A stretch of DNA of 64,000 bases from Halosimplex aquaticum (GTDB lineage Archaea > Halobacteriota > Halobacteria > Halobacteriales > Haloarculaceae): the NCBI RefSeq assembly GCF_028747785.1, contig NZ_CP118159.1, positions 117,965-181,964 of the forward strand, in the 5' to 3' direction. Made by a program: the position numbers and the translations under genes. A model generated the notes under the pieces. The model worked only from the letters and a program-made list of their open reading frames with translations, did not search any database and was not told where the DNA came from. This document shows, one piece after another, positions 10,401 to 19,080 of this stretch. Positions within the stretch are counted from its first letter, which is position 1. The number at the start of each line of letters is the position of its first letter.

Positions 10401-10602
10401 CATCGCGAATGGCCGGTTCCATACGACGCTGTTGTCGAGTCGGGGAGCGAATTGTAGCTACTGTGACTATCGTCGCGCCTGTGACGTCCGCCACCATCGG
10501 AAGCGCGAGCGTGTCGAGAACGCACGGGGAGACGAGTCGGCGTATGTTCCACTCCGCGTACAGGACGATACGGACCTCGAGGCGGTGATGAGCGATGACT
10601 GA
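7414..10602 (+). CDS. AddB-like subunit: PD-(D/E)XK nuclease with Fe-S cysteines
   Basis: A 1062-residue protein. Its N-terminal two thirds look like an inactivated UvrD-type helicase core: the P-loop position reads LTGPKHSLLEE without the GKT signature. The C-terminal third is a RecB-type nuclease with SASRIERYVECGFKFYA (about 710-727) and YIDRVD...LYDYKTG, with D908 and K910 as active-site candidates. Cysteines C721, C1014, C1017 and C1023 reproduce the C...CxxC....C pattern that holds a 4Fe-4S cluster in AddB. In AddAB this subunit degrades one strand and may recognise regulatory sequences. It overlaps the helicase gene by 8 bases, so the two are probably made as a complex for end resection or destruction of foreign DNA. 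Confidence 0.85.
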   Translation: MDSTLLTGPKHSLLEEQAFQKANTVAGDSLGSILYITRNDARRGHVEDAWADTYRPLRLRAETLDAVVRDWYEALDGPIARLSGQVNRRLTEFALDQATKSEGSILAGEPASAALADGFSSRFSLFDDAGVSTAEELATEFAGSALDDRISAATVDAYRSYGELHRDHVDEWTATRGEIFQAVATADTDLSDLSPELDTVILSGYHEFRPVERAVIERIVDAFDTIAILPLHQHGEGGADSVTVDGLEVYEELGFERTVVEPQQGSAVEVATVTNAMYRHDPGDIPIPGTLTWRELPTPEREVRFVARELRTELADGRDPDDLAVVIPGTEAYAGYVDDVFETYEIPHVTTAASQLDRTFAGSVVHDLLRLAEQEPHAEDLTSLLANPLVDFLSREQVDAITAAARRRDTVALDPLLDDIDDDARQHIEDLVSSLETLRTGDLETALAIFRRLLDEELEVESAVESYAGGTTQATEQQAYAVVDEVLTSFESMQAISSDLSPLALFTRAFDGVPIRVPQGAASGHVEVLGMLDARMRSFENVYVVGLTTEHFPVSPERPAFFDEMTDAHPRFDTSDERLRGRYLFATLLANVDEVTLTTPESGDDESAVVRSPVLDELQRVTGIEPVEGLDERIGSREDLQRHLAAHSRRRVAVDHAGEQGDLTPDQTKRTDRGLSCAENRSVPDLTSHDGLLDADTVEAVYPPSEREPYSASRIERYVECGFKFYAENVLDIEDPDDVEVTPTPLETGSYVHDVLERFYVALAADSTEELDVSAYERDELEDRLLDIALDELADADFEYDGLFYERWLTELFAGLGDSETNPNAGSSRPHEAPEKGLLATFIEEELARGGDTRPHWFEAPFGDGLPDSDTGPFEVEHPDGSTVSIRGYIDRVDEAGTDEQPELALYDYKTGRAPYMTKTTGGTKFQLPIYLLAAETVLSEDDLDDAALSATYYQVRPPNDVKVPRGVESKFESQAELRQFLDEVVPEWLGRIDDAIANGRFHTTLLSSRGANCSYCDYRRACDVRHHRKRERVENARGDESAYVPLRVQDDTDLEAVMSDD

Positions 10603-13600
10603 TGAAGACGATGCAATTCAGCTAACCACCGAGCAGGAAGACGCACTCGTTCAGGACCGAAACGTGGCCATCACCGCCGGCGCTGGGACCGGCAAAACGA
10701 CGACACTGACCGAGCGGTACGTCACCATTCTCGAAGCAAATCCATCACTCACCCCTGAGAACATCGTCACGATCACGTTCACGCGAAAGGCCGCTGCGGA
10801 GTTGACTGAACGCGTCCGGACGGAAGTCTACGACAGGCTCGCTGCCGAGGATTCGCCTGATGGATACCATCGGTGGCGAGACGTTCTCGACGAACTCGAA
10901 GACGGCTACGTCCACACGATACACGCATTCTGTACCCGACTGTTACGAGAACGCGCCGTCGAAGCGCCAGTCCCACTCGGGTTCGATGTCCTCGACGAGG
11001 ACGGCGCCGCAACTCTCCAGCGAGAAATCGTCACGGAGTTCGTCGAAGGAAATCAGAGCGACGAGGACGTCGCGTTGCTCGCCCAGCTCTGGGGACGAAG
11101 CCAACTCGTCGACGTATTGACCGGGTTGCTCGACGAGCGCCCACAGAGCGAGGCCGTCCTCGAACGCTGGCGAGATGTCGACGTCGAGGAGTACGTGGAC
11201 GTCCTCTGGGAGACTGTCTGTGACCTGGACGCCGATGACGCTCGTGAGACGCTCTACGCACACGGCGTTCTGGAAACCCTGCGAGAGCTGGCTGACCGAC
11301 TCCCCGCGGGGGCCGACGTTCAGGACGAGGACGGCTTGCGAGCCTATCGAACCTTCGAGGACATCGCGACGACGCTTCCAGAGTCTCCCTCGGAGAGTGA
11401 TCCCCGTAGGTGCCAGCGCGCGATTCTCGACCTCTACGAGGTGTGTGAGAAGAAGAGCGGTGGACTCTACAGTAGTTCAGGCTACGTCGTTGGGTCTCGA
11501 GAGGACTGGCACGACCACGGTGACGTCTACGATGACCTGAAAGACGCTGTCGACGTGGTAATCGAGGCTGTCGAATCCCATGAGGACGCTGTCGACACGA
11601 CGCCGGGCGAACTCGAGGAGAACAGTGCGCACTACGCGCTGGCACTGATGCGTGTTTTCGATGGGGTACTGGAACGCTACGAGGCCGGGAAGGACCGACG
11701 AGATGCGCTCGATTTCCCCGACGTGATCGGGACCACGATTTCGTTCCTCCGTGAGAATGAGGAGGTCCGTCGCCGTCTCCAGGACAAGTTCGAGGCGGTA
11801 ATGGTCGACGAGTTCCAGGACACGGACGACCGGCAGTGGGAACTCGTGAAGCTCCTCACTGGCGTCGACGAGGAGACGGCGACGAACGTGTTCCTCGTCG
11901 GTGACGAGAAACAGAGCATCTACGCCTTCCGCGGCGCTGACGTCACGACGTTCGGCGCGGCACGGGACGAACTGCAGTCTGTAAACAGCAGACTCGGGCT
12001 AGACGAGGTTCCCGACAGCGACGTCGAGAGCCCGACCTCGCTCGAACTCTCGGGTAACTTCCGGACGCTTGAGGACCCCCTCACGTTCCTGAACGAACTA
12101 TTTAATCAGTTGTTCCAGCCCGAAGACGACGAGCATGCGCCGTTCGAAGCCCCACCGCAACCGCTCACTGCGAGACGAGACCGAATCGAAGACGTCGACG
12201 GACTCGACGGCAGTATCGAATATCTCGTCGTCCCTGACGACCCAGAGACGGCAGCGACGCTCTTCGGTGACGACCACCCCGTCGCTGAGGGAGCGTTGGA
12301 CCATACAATCGAAGCAGAGGCACAGGCACTCGCAGCCCGACTGACGACCCTCTTTGACGACCCACCGCTCGTTCAGGACACGGATACTGGCGAGCACCGT
12401 TCAGCGACCCCTGACGACGTGGCAATCTTGCTCCGTCGTCGGACGCACCTCGACCGGTATCAGCGAGCCCTCGAAGAGTACGACATCCCGTATACGGTCA
12501 TCGGTGGTGTCGGGTTCTACGATACGCCCGAGGTGCAGGCGCTCACGAATCTCCTACGGGTACTCGGTGATCCGACGGACGACATCTCTCTGTACGGTGT
12601 GCTCCGATCACCCCTGTTTGGGTTTACCGACGACCGGCTTGCGCCGGCGGTCGCAAGTGCAGACTCGATCTGGACGGCCTTGGAAACGTCCGATGATCCA
12701 CAGCTTACGGACGCGTTCGAGCTGCTATCGAGCTGGCGTACGCTGAGTGGGTGTGCGGAGCCGGGAGAAGAGGGCGTCCTTTCGTGGAATCGCGTCCTCA
12801 CGCGCGTCATCGACGATACCGGGTACCTGACGAGTGTCAGTGCCGACGAACGCGGCCAGCAGGCAGTTGCGAACGTCGAGAAGTTCCGTGATCAGGTCCG
12901 AACTTGGAGCGAAAACGGCGTTCACACGGCTGCTGGGTTGCTACATCGGATCGACCGGCAGGCAGAAATCGATCCACGTGAGGGTGAAGCGGACATTCCT
13001 GGCGATGCCGAGGGCGTTCGAATCATGACGATTCACTCCTCGAAAGGACTAGAGTTCCCAATCGTCACGATCCCGGATATCGGAAGCAGTCTGAACTTCG
13101 GGCGAAGCGTCGACGACTACGGTTACGTCCGACTGGTGGAGGGAACTACAGATGCGCCACCGCTTCCCGCTGTCGGCGGTCCTCATCCCAGAGACGCCTT
13201 CTCGATCGAGAAGACTGCCGTCCACGAGTACGCAGATCGTCTCTCACTGCCACAGGAACGAGCAGAGGCGAAACGCCTCCTCTACGTCGCTTGCACCAGG
13301 ACTCGCGACCATCTCCTGCTGTGTGGAACACACGACATCGAGCGTAGCGAGTCTGGAGACATAGAACTCGGCGAGCCGGCGGCATTCGATGAGGCTGACC
13401 GCTGGCGTGACTGGCTTCAACCCTATCTCCTCGACGATGGCGAACTTCTAGGCCAGGCTGTCCAGAACGGCGACACTCGAGGTCAACTCGGTGATGCAGG
13501 CTATATCATCCGAACACCACCCCAACCGACGGACTGGGCATCCGACGAAGACGTCGACGAGACGATGCCGGAAATCTCGATTCCGTCACCCCCCGAACGC

Positions 13601-14233
13601 GACACTGGGGTCCGAGTGACAGCGACGACGCTCGTGAACGAAGTGGCCGAACACTCCGGTGACGGACACACCTACGCAGCGGGTGAAGAATCACCAGGCC
13701 TCAGCCCGACCACGTTCGGAACTGTCGTCCATCGACTGAACGAGCTTCGCCCACCGAGAGACGAGTGGGACTCGTTCGTCGAACGGGTGAGTCAGATGGC
13801 CGGTGAAGAACCGACAACGGACGACATCCACGCGGCAATCGACCACGCAGACGACGCGATTCGGTTCGTCGACGATCTCGAGGCTTCGGTTACTCTCGAA
13901 GCAGTCCACGATGAGTACTCGGTGATGGCACGTCTGGACGGATCCAGAATTGTCGGCGATATCGACCGCCTGCTCGTCACTCCAGACCGGTATCACATCA
14001 TCGATTACAAGACCAACGACCTTTCAGCAACGACATCGGGGAACCTGGCGGCACATTACCGACCACAGATGCTCTCGTACGCGCTTGCTCTCTTCCAGCA
14101 CGACCCGAGTCGACGAGTTCGAGCCTCTCTCAGATTCACCGACACCGGCTTCGAAGAACGATTTGAGTGGGAACCAGCTGAATTGGAGGACGTCAAATCT
14201 GAGCTACGTGAGATGGTCGATTTGATAGAGTAG
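10595..14233 (+). CDS. AddA-like UvrD/REP helicase-nuclease
   Basis: This 1212-residue superfamily 1 helicase has AGAGTGKTT (motif I, about 28-36), VMVDEFQDTDDRQW (motif II, about 401), VGDEKQSIYAFRGAD, IMTIHSSKGLEFP and LLYVACTRTRDHL (motif VI). The C-terminal region adds a RecB-like nuclease core, HIIDYKTND, with D1137 and K1139. This architecture is that of AddA, the motor and second nuclease of AddAB. It starts inside the end of the AddB-like gene (8-base overlap). Archaea normally resect ends with HerA-NurA and Mre11-Rad50, so a plasmid AddAB-like pair next to McrBC suggests a defence or DNA-degradation role; that part is inference. Confidence 0.87.
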   Translation: MTDEDDAIQLTTEQEDALVQDRNVAITAGAGTGKTTTLTERYVTILEANPSLTPENIVTITFTRKAAAELTERVRTEVYDRLAAEDSPDGYHRWRDVLDELEDGYVHTIHAFCTRLLRERAVEAPVPLGFDVLDEDGAATLQREIVTEFVEGNQSDEDVALLAQLWGRSQLVDVLTGLLDERPQSEAVLERWRDVDVEEYVDVLWETVCDLDADDARETLYAHGVLETLRELADRLPAGADVQDEDGLRAYRTFEDIATTLPESPSESDPRRCQRAILDLYEVCEKKSGGLYSSSGYVVGSREDWHDHGDVYDDLKDAVDVVIEAVESHEDAVDTTPGELEENSAHYALALMRVFDGVLERYEAGKDRRDALDFPDVIGTTISFLRENEEVRRRLQDKFEAVMVDEFQDTDDRQWELVKLLTGVDEETATNVFLVGDEKQSIYAFRGADVTTFGAARDELQSVNSRLGLDEVPDSDVESPTSLELSGNFRTLEDPLTFLNELFNQLFQPEDDEHAPFEAPPQPLTARRDRIEDVDGLDGSIEYLVVPDDPETAATLFGDDHPVAEGALDHTIEAEAQALAARLTTLFDDPPLVQDTDTGEHRSATPDDVAILLRRRTHLDRYQRALEEYDIPYTVIGGVGFYDTPEVQALTNLLRVLGDPTDDISLYGVLRSPLFGFTDDRLAPAVASADSIWTALETSDDPQLTDAFELLSSWRTLSGCAEPGEEGVLSWNRVLTRVIDDTGYLTSVSADERGQQAVANVEKFRDQVRTWSENGVHTAAGLLHRIDRQAEIDPREGEADIPGDAEGVRIMTIHSSKGLEFPIVTIPDIGSSLNFGRSVDDYGYVRLVEGTTDAPPLPAVGGPHPRDAFSIEKTAVHEYADRLSLPQERAEAKRLLYVACTRTRDHLLLCGTHDIERSESGDIELGEPAAFDEADRWRDWLQPYLLDDGELLGQAVQNGDTRGQLGDAGYIIRTPPQPTDWASDEDVDETMPEISIPSPPERDTGVRVTATTLVNEVAEHSGDGHTYAAGEESPGLSPTTFGTVVHRLNELRPPRDEWDSFVERVSQMAGEEPTTDDIHAAIDHADDAIRFVDDLEASVTLEAVHDEYSVMARLDGSRIVGDIDRLLVTPDRYHIIDYKTNDLSATTSGNLAAHYRPQMLSYALALFQHDPSRRVRASLRFTDTGFEERFEWEPAELEDVKSELREMVDLIE

Positions 14234-14290
14234 CTGATCCCCCCCGAAATGGTGTCTAAAATCGCATACGGGAGCGATCTGTGATACTAT

Positions 14291-14797
14291 CTACTCAGAC
14301 TCGCTCATCCCTAACTCTTCTCTAACGATCTCCCGATTCTGTAGCACTGCTCTGAAGAGTGCCGTGTAGAAGTCCCAGTGCTTGTCGAGCTCGTCTCCGA
14401 ACTCCTGAGAGAATTCGTAGTCTATCTGCTTGTAGAACGCGTTGACCTCTTTCTTCACTTCAGGAGGTACGTAGACGTTGAAATTCTCGTACGTGTCGAT
14501 TAGTGACCCCAGATCTTTGTCCGGATTTGGATAGGCGTGATCATCGAGGCCGCCTGGTTCTCGTTGATCTTCGTCTTTCGTCTCTGCCGTTTCTTGCGTT
14601 TCTAACGTTTCTGATGTTGCTGATGCTTCTGTTGTTTCCACTTCGTCACTCTCCGTTTCATCGTCGTCGTGCTCGTCGGCTACTTCCCCCTCGTCTTCTT
14701 CGACTAACTCAGACGGATCCGTCGTCTGACCGCCGCTGACACCGAGTGCCTTTGCCCGCTCGGCTGTCTCTTCCATTTCCTGTTCGAGATCGCTCAT
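14291..14797 (-). CDS. Small partition partner of ParA (parB-like)
   Basis: The 168-residue product has a very acidic, repetitive N-terminal half (runs of D, E and T) and a basic/helical C-terminal half starting near VYVPPEVKKEVNAFY. It overlaps parA by 4 bases and is the second gene of the par operon. In plasmid par loci this position encodes the centromere-binding protein, often a small dimeric DNA binder. No ParB nuclease/CTPase motif is present, so it would be a non-canonical partner. Its coding sequence contains the same 9-base repeat that makes up the upstream iteron array (see 14583-14640). Confidence 0.6.
   Translation of the reverse strand: MSDLEQEMEETAERAKALGVSGGQTTDPSELVEEDEGEVADEHDDDETESDEVETTEASATSETLETQETAETKDEDQREPGGLDDHAYPNPDKDLGSLIDTYENFNVYVPPEVKKEVNAFYKQIDYEFSQEFGDELDKHWDFYTALFRAVLQNREIVREELGMSESE
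14583..14640. repeat. 9-bp iterons inside the parB-like coding sequence
   Basis: Read on the plus strand, this stretch is a run of 9-base units of the TTTCTAACG type (TTTCTTGCG, TTTCTAACG, TTTCTGATG, TTGCTGATG and so on). On the minus strand the units encode the ET-rich acidic linker of the parB-like protein. They match the units upstream of parA. Confidence 0.65.
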
Positions 14798-15678
14798 GCT
14801 TCAGGAGCCTCCTTGATGCGGTCCCGGAGTTCTTCCGTGCTCATGTTCCGTGCGTGTTCGAGATCGATGTCGTGATCCGGCGGTGACGTCTGCTCGAGAA
14901 CAAGTTGCACGACCTGGTCGAACACGGGGAACTGGTCGTTCTTGACAGCCTCACTGTGCGTGTATATCGACGCCTGGTTCCATTTCGCTCGGTCGAAGGC
15001 CGCCCGGTCGTCGACGAGGACGCCTTTCTCGTCGAACGTGTCCTCGAACCAGTCGATGACCTTCCGCTTCTCCTTGGTGAGCTTCGTCGAGTCGTAGGTC
15101 ATCGTGAACGCGAGATATTCGATTTCGAGGCTGTGCATCATCCCCAGCGTCTCGTAGTGGTCAAACAGAAGGTTCGCCGAGTGAATCATCTCTGAACGCG
15201 GCTGCATCGGGACGATGACGTTCTCGCCGGCCGTAACCGCATTCTTCGAGTATGCGGAGAGATCAGGGGGGCAGTCACAAACGATGAAATGGTATTCGTG
15301 GTCGATCTGCTCGATGACCTTGCCGAGGCGATTCTCACCGGCATCAGCCGAATCGAGTGGCGTCTTGTTCCCGTTGAACGTCGTGTTCGACGGAATGAGA
15401 TCAAACTCCTCGTGGTCGGAGAGGATGATTTCGTTGATCTGCGACCACTTGTTCACGTCCAGGAGAACGTTGTCCAGTGACAGCTGGTCGATGTCTTCGT
15501 AGACTTCCCTCTTGCCGAGGTTAGCCGTGAGCGATCCCTGTGGATCCAGGTCGATAAGGAGGACATCGAATCCGCGTGCTGCGAGGCCACCCGCGAGGTT
15601 GAGTGCGGTAAAGGTCTTTCCTGTTCCGCCTTTCTGGAACGATACTGCGATTACCTCTGGTGGGGTGGTTTCCGACAT
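14794..15678 (-). CDS. parA: ParA-family partition ATPase
   Basis: A 294-residue ParA/Soj ATPase with the deviant Walker A KGGTGKT (16-22, signature lysine K16), the switch region LIDLDPQGSLT (about 40-50) and FIVCDCPPDLS. ParA dimers bind nucleoid DNA non-specifically and move plasmids through a ParB-centromere complex. The gene is first in a two-gene operon with the parB-like gene (4-base overlap). An iteron array directly upstream, beginning at its start codon, is the likely centromere and operator. There is no N-terminal DNA-binding domain, so autoregulation would go through the partner protein. Confidence 0.92.
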   Translation of the reverse strand: MSETTPPEVIAVSFQKGGTGKTFTALNLAGGLAARGFDVLLIDLDPQGSLTANLGKREVYEDIDQLSLDNVLLDVNKWSQINEIILSDHEEFDLIPSNTTFNGNKTPLDSADAGENRLGKVIEQIDHEYHFIVCDCPPDLSAYSKNAVTAGENVIVPMQPRSEMIHSANLLFDHYETLGMMHSLEIEYLAFTMTYDSTKLTKEKRKVIDWFEDTFDEKGVLVDDRAAFDRAKWNQASIYTHSEAVKNDQFPVFDQVVQLVLEQTSPPDHDIDLEHARNMSTEELRDRIKEAPEA

Positions 15679-15925
15679 TTCTGATGCTCTATTCGTTTCG
15701 ACTGTTTCTAACGCTAAAAACGTTGGTCAGCCGGATGTCTGACGTTATTAATGTTATTAGCGTTTCTAACGTCAATAACTGCTCTAATGCTATTAGTGCT
15801 AATATCGTCTCTAATGGGTCTAATGACCACCCACGGTGTGGTGGGTGCATCTGGTTCTAACACTGTTAGCATTAGAAATAGTAGAAATGTTAATAACGCT
15901 ATTACCGTTTCTAACGTTTTAGCCG
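15676..15925. repeat. 9-bp iteron array upstream of parA (candidate centromere/operator)
   Basis: The parA start region and the 250 bases upstream consist largely of 9-base units such as TTTCTGATG, TTTCTAACG, TTATTAATG, TTATTAGCG, GCTCTAATG, TCTCTAATG and GGTCTAATG in direct phase. Beyond a 20-base hairpin (CACCCAC-N6-GTGGGTG at 15828-15847) come inverted units (CATTAGAAA, TAGTAGAAA) and a final TTTCTAACG. TTTCTAACG occurs exactly three times. Short phased repeats before parA are typical of centromeres bound by small ribbon-helix-helix proteins. The array fills the space to the next gene. Confidence 0.75.
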
Positions 15926-15932
15926 TTGGAGA

Positions 15933-16406
15933 TCAGTTGGTACGCTCCTTTCGTGAGATGTCGACCGAGGTGAGTGGTGTGTCTTCCAAGTGAGGGCCGA
16001 TCTCTCTTCGAGCGGTTCGCTCAGCTTCCTCGTCAGACGCAGCTTGGACATCGAGAGTCACGAGGAGCCCGACGAGAGCGGTTTTCGAGACCAAGAGCAG
16101 GGCGTCTGTCCTGCTGTTACAGTCGTTGCACCCCAAGCTCTGGACGTTGATATTGCAGTTTCTCGTTCGATCGCTGGCGGAGGTGATGCGCTTGCCGACT
16201 TCACTAACTGCGATATTGATCGCATCCTGCCCCGTCTCTGCCCCACGGACGATCCACGGCACCGAAAACGTCACGCTGTACCACTTCTCTCTGGTGGCGG
16301 AGCCATGACTCCCATCCTGACTCGGCGGTCCTTGATGGGGTTCGTTCTCGACTGCGGAGGGACCATCAGTAGTGGCCGTGTTAGATTGCGATTGTCTTTC
16401 GGCCAT
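15933..16406 (-). CDS. DUF555 (UPF0212) family protein
   Basis: After an N-terminal tail of about 40 polar residues, the rest matches the pattern of archaeal DUF555 proteins: FSVPWIVRGAETGQDAINIA, a serine-alanine segment VSEVGKRITSA, one CNDC pair that may bind metal, and a C-terminal alpha/beta region ending DTPLTSVDIS. The function of the family is unknown. Most DUF555 proteins are chromosomal and shorter, so this is a plasmid paralogue with an added tail. It lies upstream of parA in the same orientation, separated by the iteron array. Confidence 0.68.
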   Translation of the reverse strand: MAERQSQSNTATTDGPSAVENEPHQGPPSQDGSHGSATREKWYSVTFSVPWIVRGAETGQDAINIAVSEVGKRITSASDRTRNCNINVQSLGCNDCNSRTDALLLVSKTALVGLLVTLDVQAASDEEAERTARREIGPHLEDTPLTSVDISRKERTN

Positions 16407-16486
16407 GAAGATTCAGACGCGAGCAACGCTAAATAGAGCAACTCCACAGACAGTGTAACGAGTTGTGGAACAATCCCTTCTACAGT

Positions 16487-17688
16487 TCATCTGGCCATCT
16501 TCTGTGGTGTCGACGATCGAAGCAGGCGTTCTTGTCCGTTCTTATCCCCGATCAGGGTTGCGGCGTGTTCCTGAAATACCCGAATCGGTGGTCGAGCGTC
16601 TTCGAGATGTGCGCTGAAGAGGTTGAGTGCCCATTCGATGATACATGAGTCAGATGATTCGAGAGCCGTCGATTCGGCCTCCGTAACTCCAGTCGATGGG
16701 GCAGGCGCCATGATCACGCGCGAATCGTCGTATATCGCAAGGTGAAGTGGGATTGGCCCGGGAACGAACAACAGTCGTGCATCCTGTCTAATGAGGCCAT
16801 CTTTGAGATACGCAGAATAATCGAACTGAGCAGCATAGTCGACGAACCGGTGGTCGCCGTGGAATTGGAAGAGGACCTCGTCAGTGAATACGACGGTGAC
16901 GCTGGGAGTGTGATTCACGACCGGGCGATATGCCTGATCGAGTGCAGGGCTCCGAATGGCACCCATGCCCCGGAACGCTTCTAAATCGATTCCAGCACCG
17001 CTGACGAACGCGTTCAGAACGTTGTGAGGCTGGTCCGGAGTATTGTGGATAAGCTCGAAATTCTCGAGGGCTTCGAGTGGGAGCGAATCGAGCTCGGCTG
17101 GCAGCCAGCGAACGAAGCTCCGGTTTTCAATGGCTCCTGCGGCGATTTCGTGAAGGTGTTCGAATGACTCTTGGAGTAACTCACCCGATTCGGATAGTTC
17201 GTAGGTGGCTGATTGGTGATTCACGTAGCCGTCTTCCTGCAAGCGACTGATTATTCGATGAATCGTCGTTCGGGAAGGTCCACCCTCATCCCGGGCACGA
17301 TCGAGGAGAGTACACTTTCTCATTGCCTCTTCTTTGAGAACTCGAAGCAGCCACTGTTGGTGTGGTGAGCGTGTGAGGCGGGCGAGCGAGTCGACTGTAA
17401 CTTCGTCATCGAGTTGGAGGTATGCCTCCAGTATCCTCGATCCAGAGCAGGTCAATGTGAAGCAGTCGTTCCGCTCGCGAACGAGTCCCGCTTCGTCGAG
17501 TGGAGCAACAGCCCGATAGGCAGTTTGGCGAGTTACGTCCGACTTCTCTGCGAGATCGGGGATGCAGAGGTTCCCCTTTTGGAGTGCTTGTAGGACCCGG
17601 ATACGCGTAGGATGCCGACCCTGGTTGGAGGAGCACTTGCTTGAACCCGGGAGTCAAAGAGAGATTGGAGGAGTTTCTCGGGGGTCAT
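16487..17688 (-). pseudogene. FilR1-type winged-helix regulator, frameshifted near its N-terminus
   Basis: The frame from ATG 17688 (MTPEKLLQSLFDSR) is replaced within about 17635-17675 by another that reads HPTRIRVLQALQKGN, then PDLAEKSDVTRQTAYRAVAPL, a winged helix. A second winged helix follows (TIHRIISRLQEDGYV), then a C-terminal domain like the FilR1 middle domain of haloarchaeal regulators (HNTPDQPHNVL, VTVVFTDEVL). The switch fits a one-base deletion. An open frame from a TTG at 17455 to 16487 would give 322 residues lacking the first DNA-binding domain. Targets are unknown. Confidence 0.68.
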
Positions 17689-17899
17689 AGTGCGATTACC
17701 GCATATCCAATGGTTGTTAGATAGAATGAATGTTTGCATACCAGATACTCCAGATAGTAATTGTACTCGTCGAGGGCCGACCCTCGAGTATTCATCAAGG
17801 CTGGTCCTCGGCGCGGCAGACTGTAGTTGCGAATGCCAGAATCTGTGCATCGATCGAGTGGGTCGGGCGAGGGATTGAGGAACAACCTCTCCAACGGCC

Positions 17900-17907
17900 T
17901 ATTAAAC
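17900..17907 (+). promoter_or_regulatory. TATA-like box TATTAAAC for the 17932 gene
   Basis: The box is centred about 28 bases before ATG 17932, the spacing expected for a leaderless haloarchaeal transcript. This supports the ATG at 17932 over upstream in-frame starts. Confidence 0.5.
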
Positions 17908-17931
17908 ATGAGGAGTCTAACTACACCATCG

Positions 17932-19080
17932 ATGGGCGAACGAGACGAACAGCCAGATGACAACGATCCTCAACCCCACGAATACGAAGCCGAAACTACA
18001 ACCGACATCGTTGAGTGGGCTGTGGGCGACTGGCGGCCCGGACGTACCTTCGAGGAGATTGAGCAAGTGATGGAGACGGTGAGAGAGGAGGGAGTCGACT
18101 CGGAAGAGGGTGCTCGTCAATCCGCTACTCTCCTTCGCGAGACGATGGAGTACGCCGAAACCTTCGGAATACGGCTCCTATGCGAATTCGAGGACACAGA
18201 CCAGATCTCGGATCGGTTAGCGAGCTACCAGCCTGACGAGGTGAGAACCTTCTATCAGCACGTCGCTACGGAGAATGCGGAGTCGTTCTGCAACTCGAAG
18301 GACGAAATAGACGGGAGCTATGCCGAGAACCTACAGTCGGCCTTTGGCCTCTCGGAAGAGGTCGCGGAACACGACATCTTCTCTTGGTTCAAGAGCCATC
18401 TCCGCCGAATTGCCCACTTCTACACGAGCTACTACGGCATCTACGGCGCCAAGAAGCATGCCCAGCGGTACGAAGTTCTCAAACTGGATGAGTTCGAGAC
18501 AGAATTTCCCATCGAGCTGGAGGCCGAGGACACGAGATACGTCCTCTTCGTTCCGAAATCAGATGGTGAACCTGTTCCAATCGCCGTCGACGCCCGGCTA
18601 CTGGCGAATTACTCATTCGGTGTGGCGCGGCGAGTTCGCTCTCTCTCTGTTGCCATTGCGAGCAAAGATCAGGACGACGAGAAGAGAGAACTGACGCTAA
18701 TACGAGATGACCTCGAATCGATACTCGACGAATATCGTGAGTTCAGATCGGGGGAACCGGACGGGTTCGTCCTGTACGGTAACTTCGAAGAAACCGAGGA
18801 GATTCAACGAATCTTCCAGAGCCCCGCGATCATTCAGTATGAGAGTGGAGAGTTGCAGTTCCACGTCGTCGACGAGGACGAGTATGGGCCGTTCACAGTC
18901 CACTTCGAGGGCGCATCTCGCATAATGGGGACTGCGAAACAGACCGTCACAATCGACAGTTTCGAGGTCACGAGTCGATTGACCGTCGACCAGTACGAGG
19001 AACTTTGGAAGCTCCACTCGGCAATGGAGGAAGGAGGTCAAGAGTATGGGGCTGTACCTATCCGGACAGAAGGCCGGTGA
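17932..19080 (+). CDS. Hypothetical protein, acidic, 382 residues
   Basis: No family was recognised. The start at ATG 17932 (MGERDEQPDD) is favoured by the TATA-like box at 17900; the frame is open further upstream to 17827, but that part is not haloarchaeal in composition. The protein is soluble, without membrane segments, with a tyrosine-rich helical patch (HFYTSYYGIYGAKKHAQRY, about 160-180) and a mixed alpha/beta C-terminal half. The gene overlaps the next small gene by 35 bases, so the two probably form an operon. The adjacent regulator is divergent. Confidence 0.62.
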   Translation: MGERDEQPDDNDPQPHEYEAETTTDIVEWAVGDWRPGRTFEEIEQVMETVREEGVDSEEGARQSATLLRETMEYAETFGIRLLCEFEDTDQISDRLASYQPDEVRTFYQHVATENAESFCNSKDEIDGSYAENLQSAFGLSEEVAEHDIFSWFKSHLRRIAHFYTSYYGIYGAKKHAQRYEVLKLDEFETEFPIELEAEDTRYVLFVPKSDGEPVPIAVDARLLANYSFGVARRVRSLSVAIASKDQDDEKRELTLIRDDLESILDEYREFRSGEPDGFVLYGNFEETEEIQRIFQSPAIIQYESGELQFHVVDEDEYGPFTVHFEGASRIMGTAKQTVTIDSFEVTSRLTVDQYEELWKLHSAMEEGGQEYGAVPIRTEGR

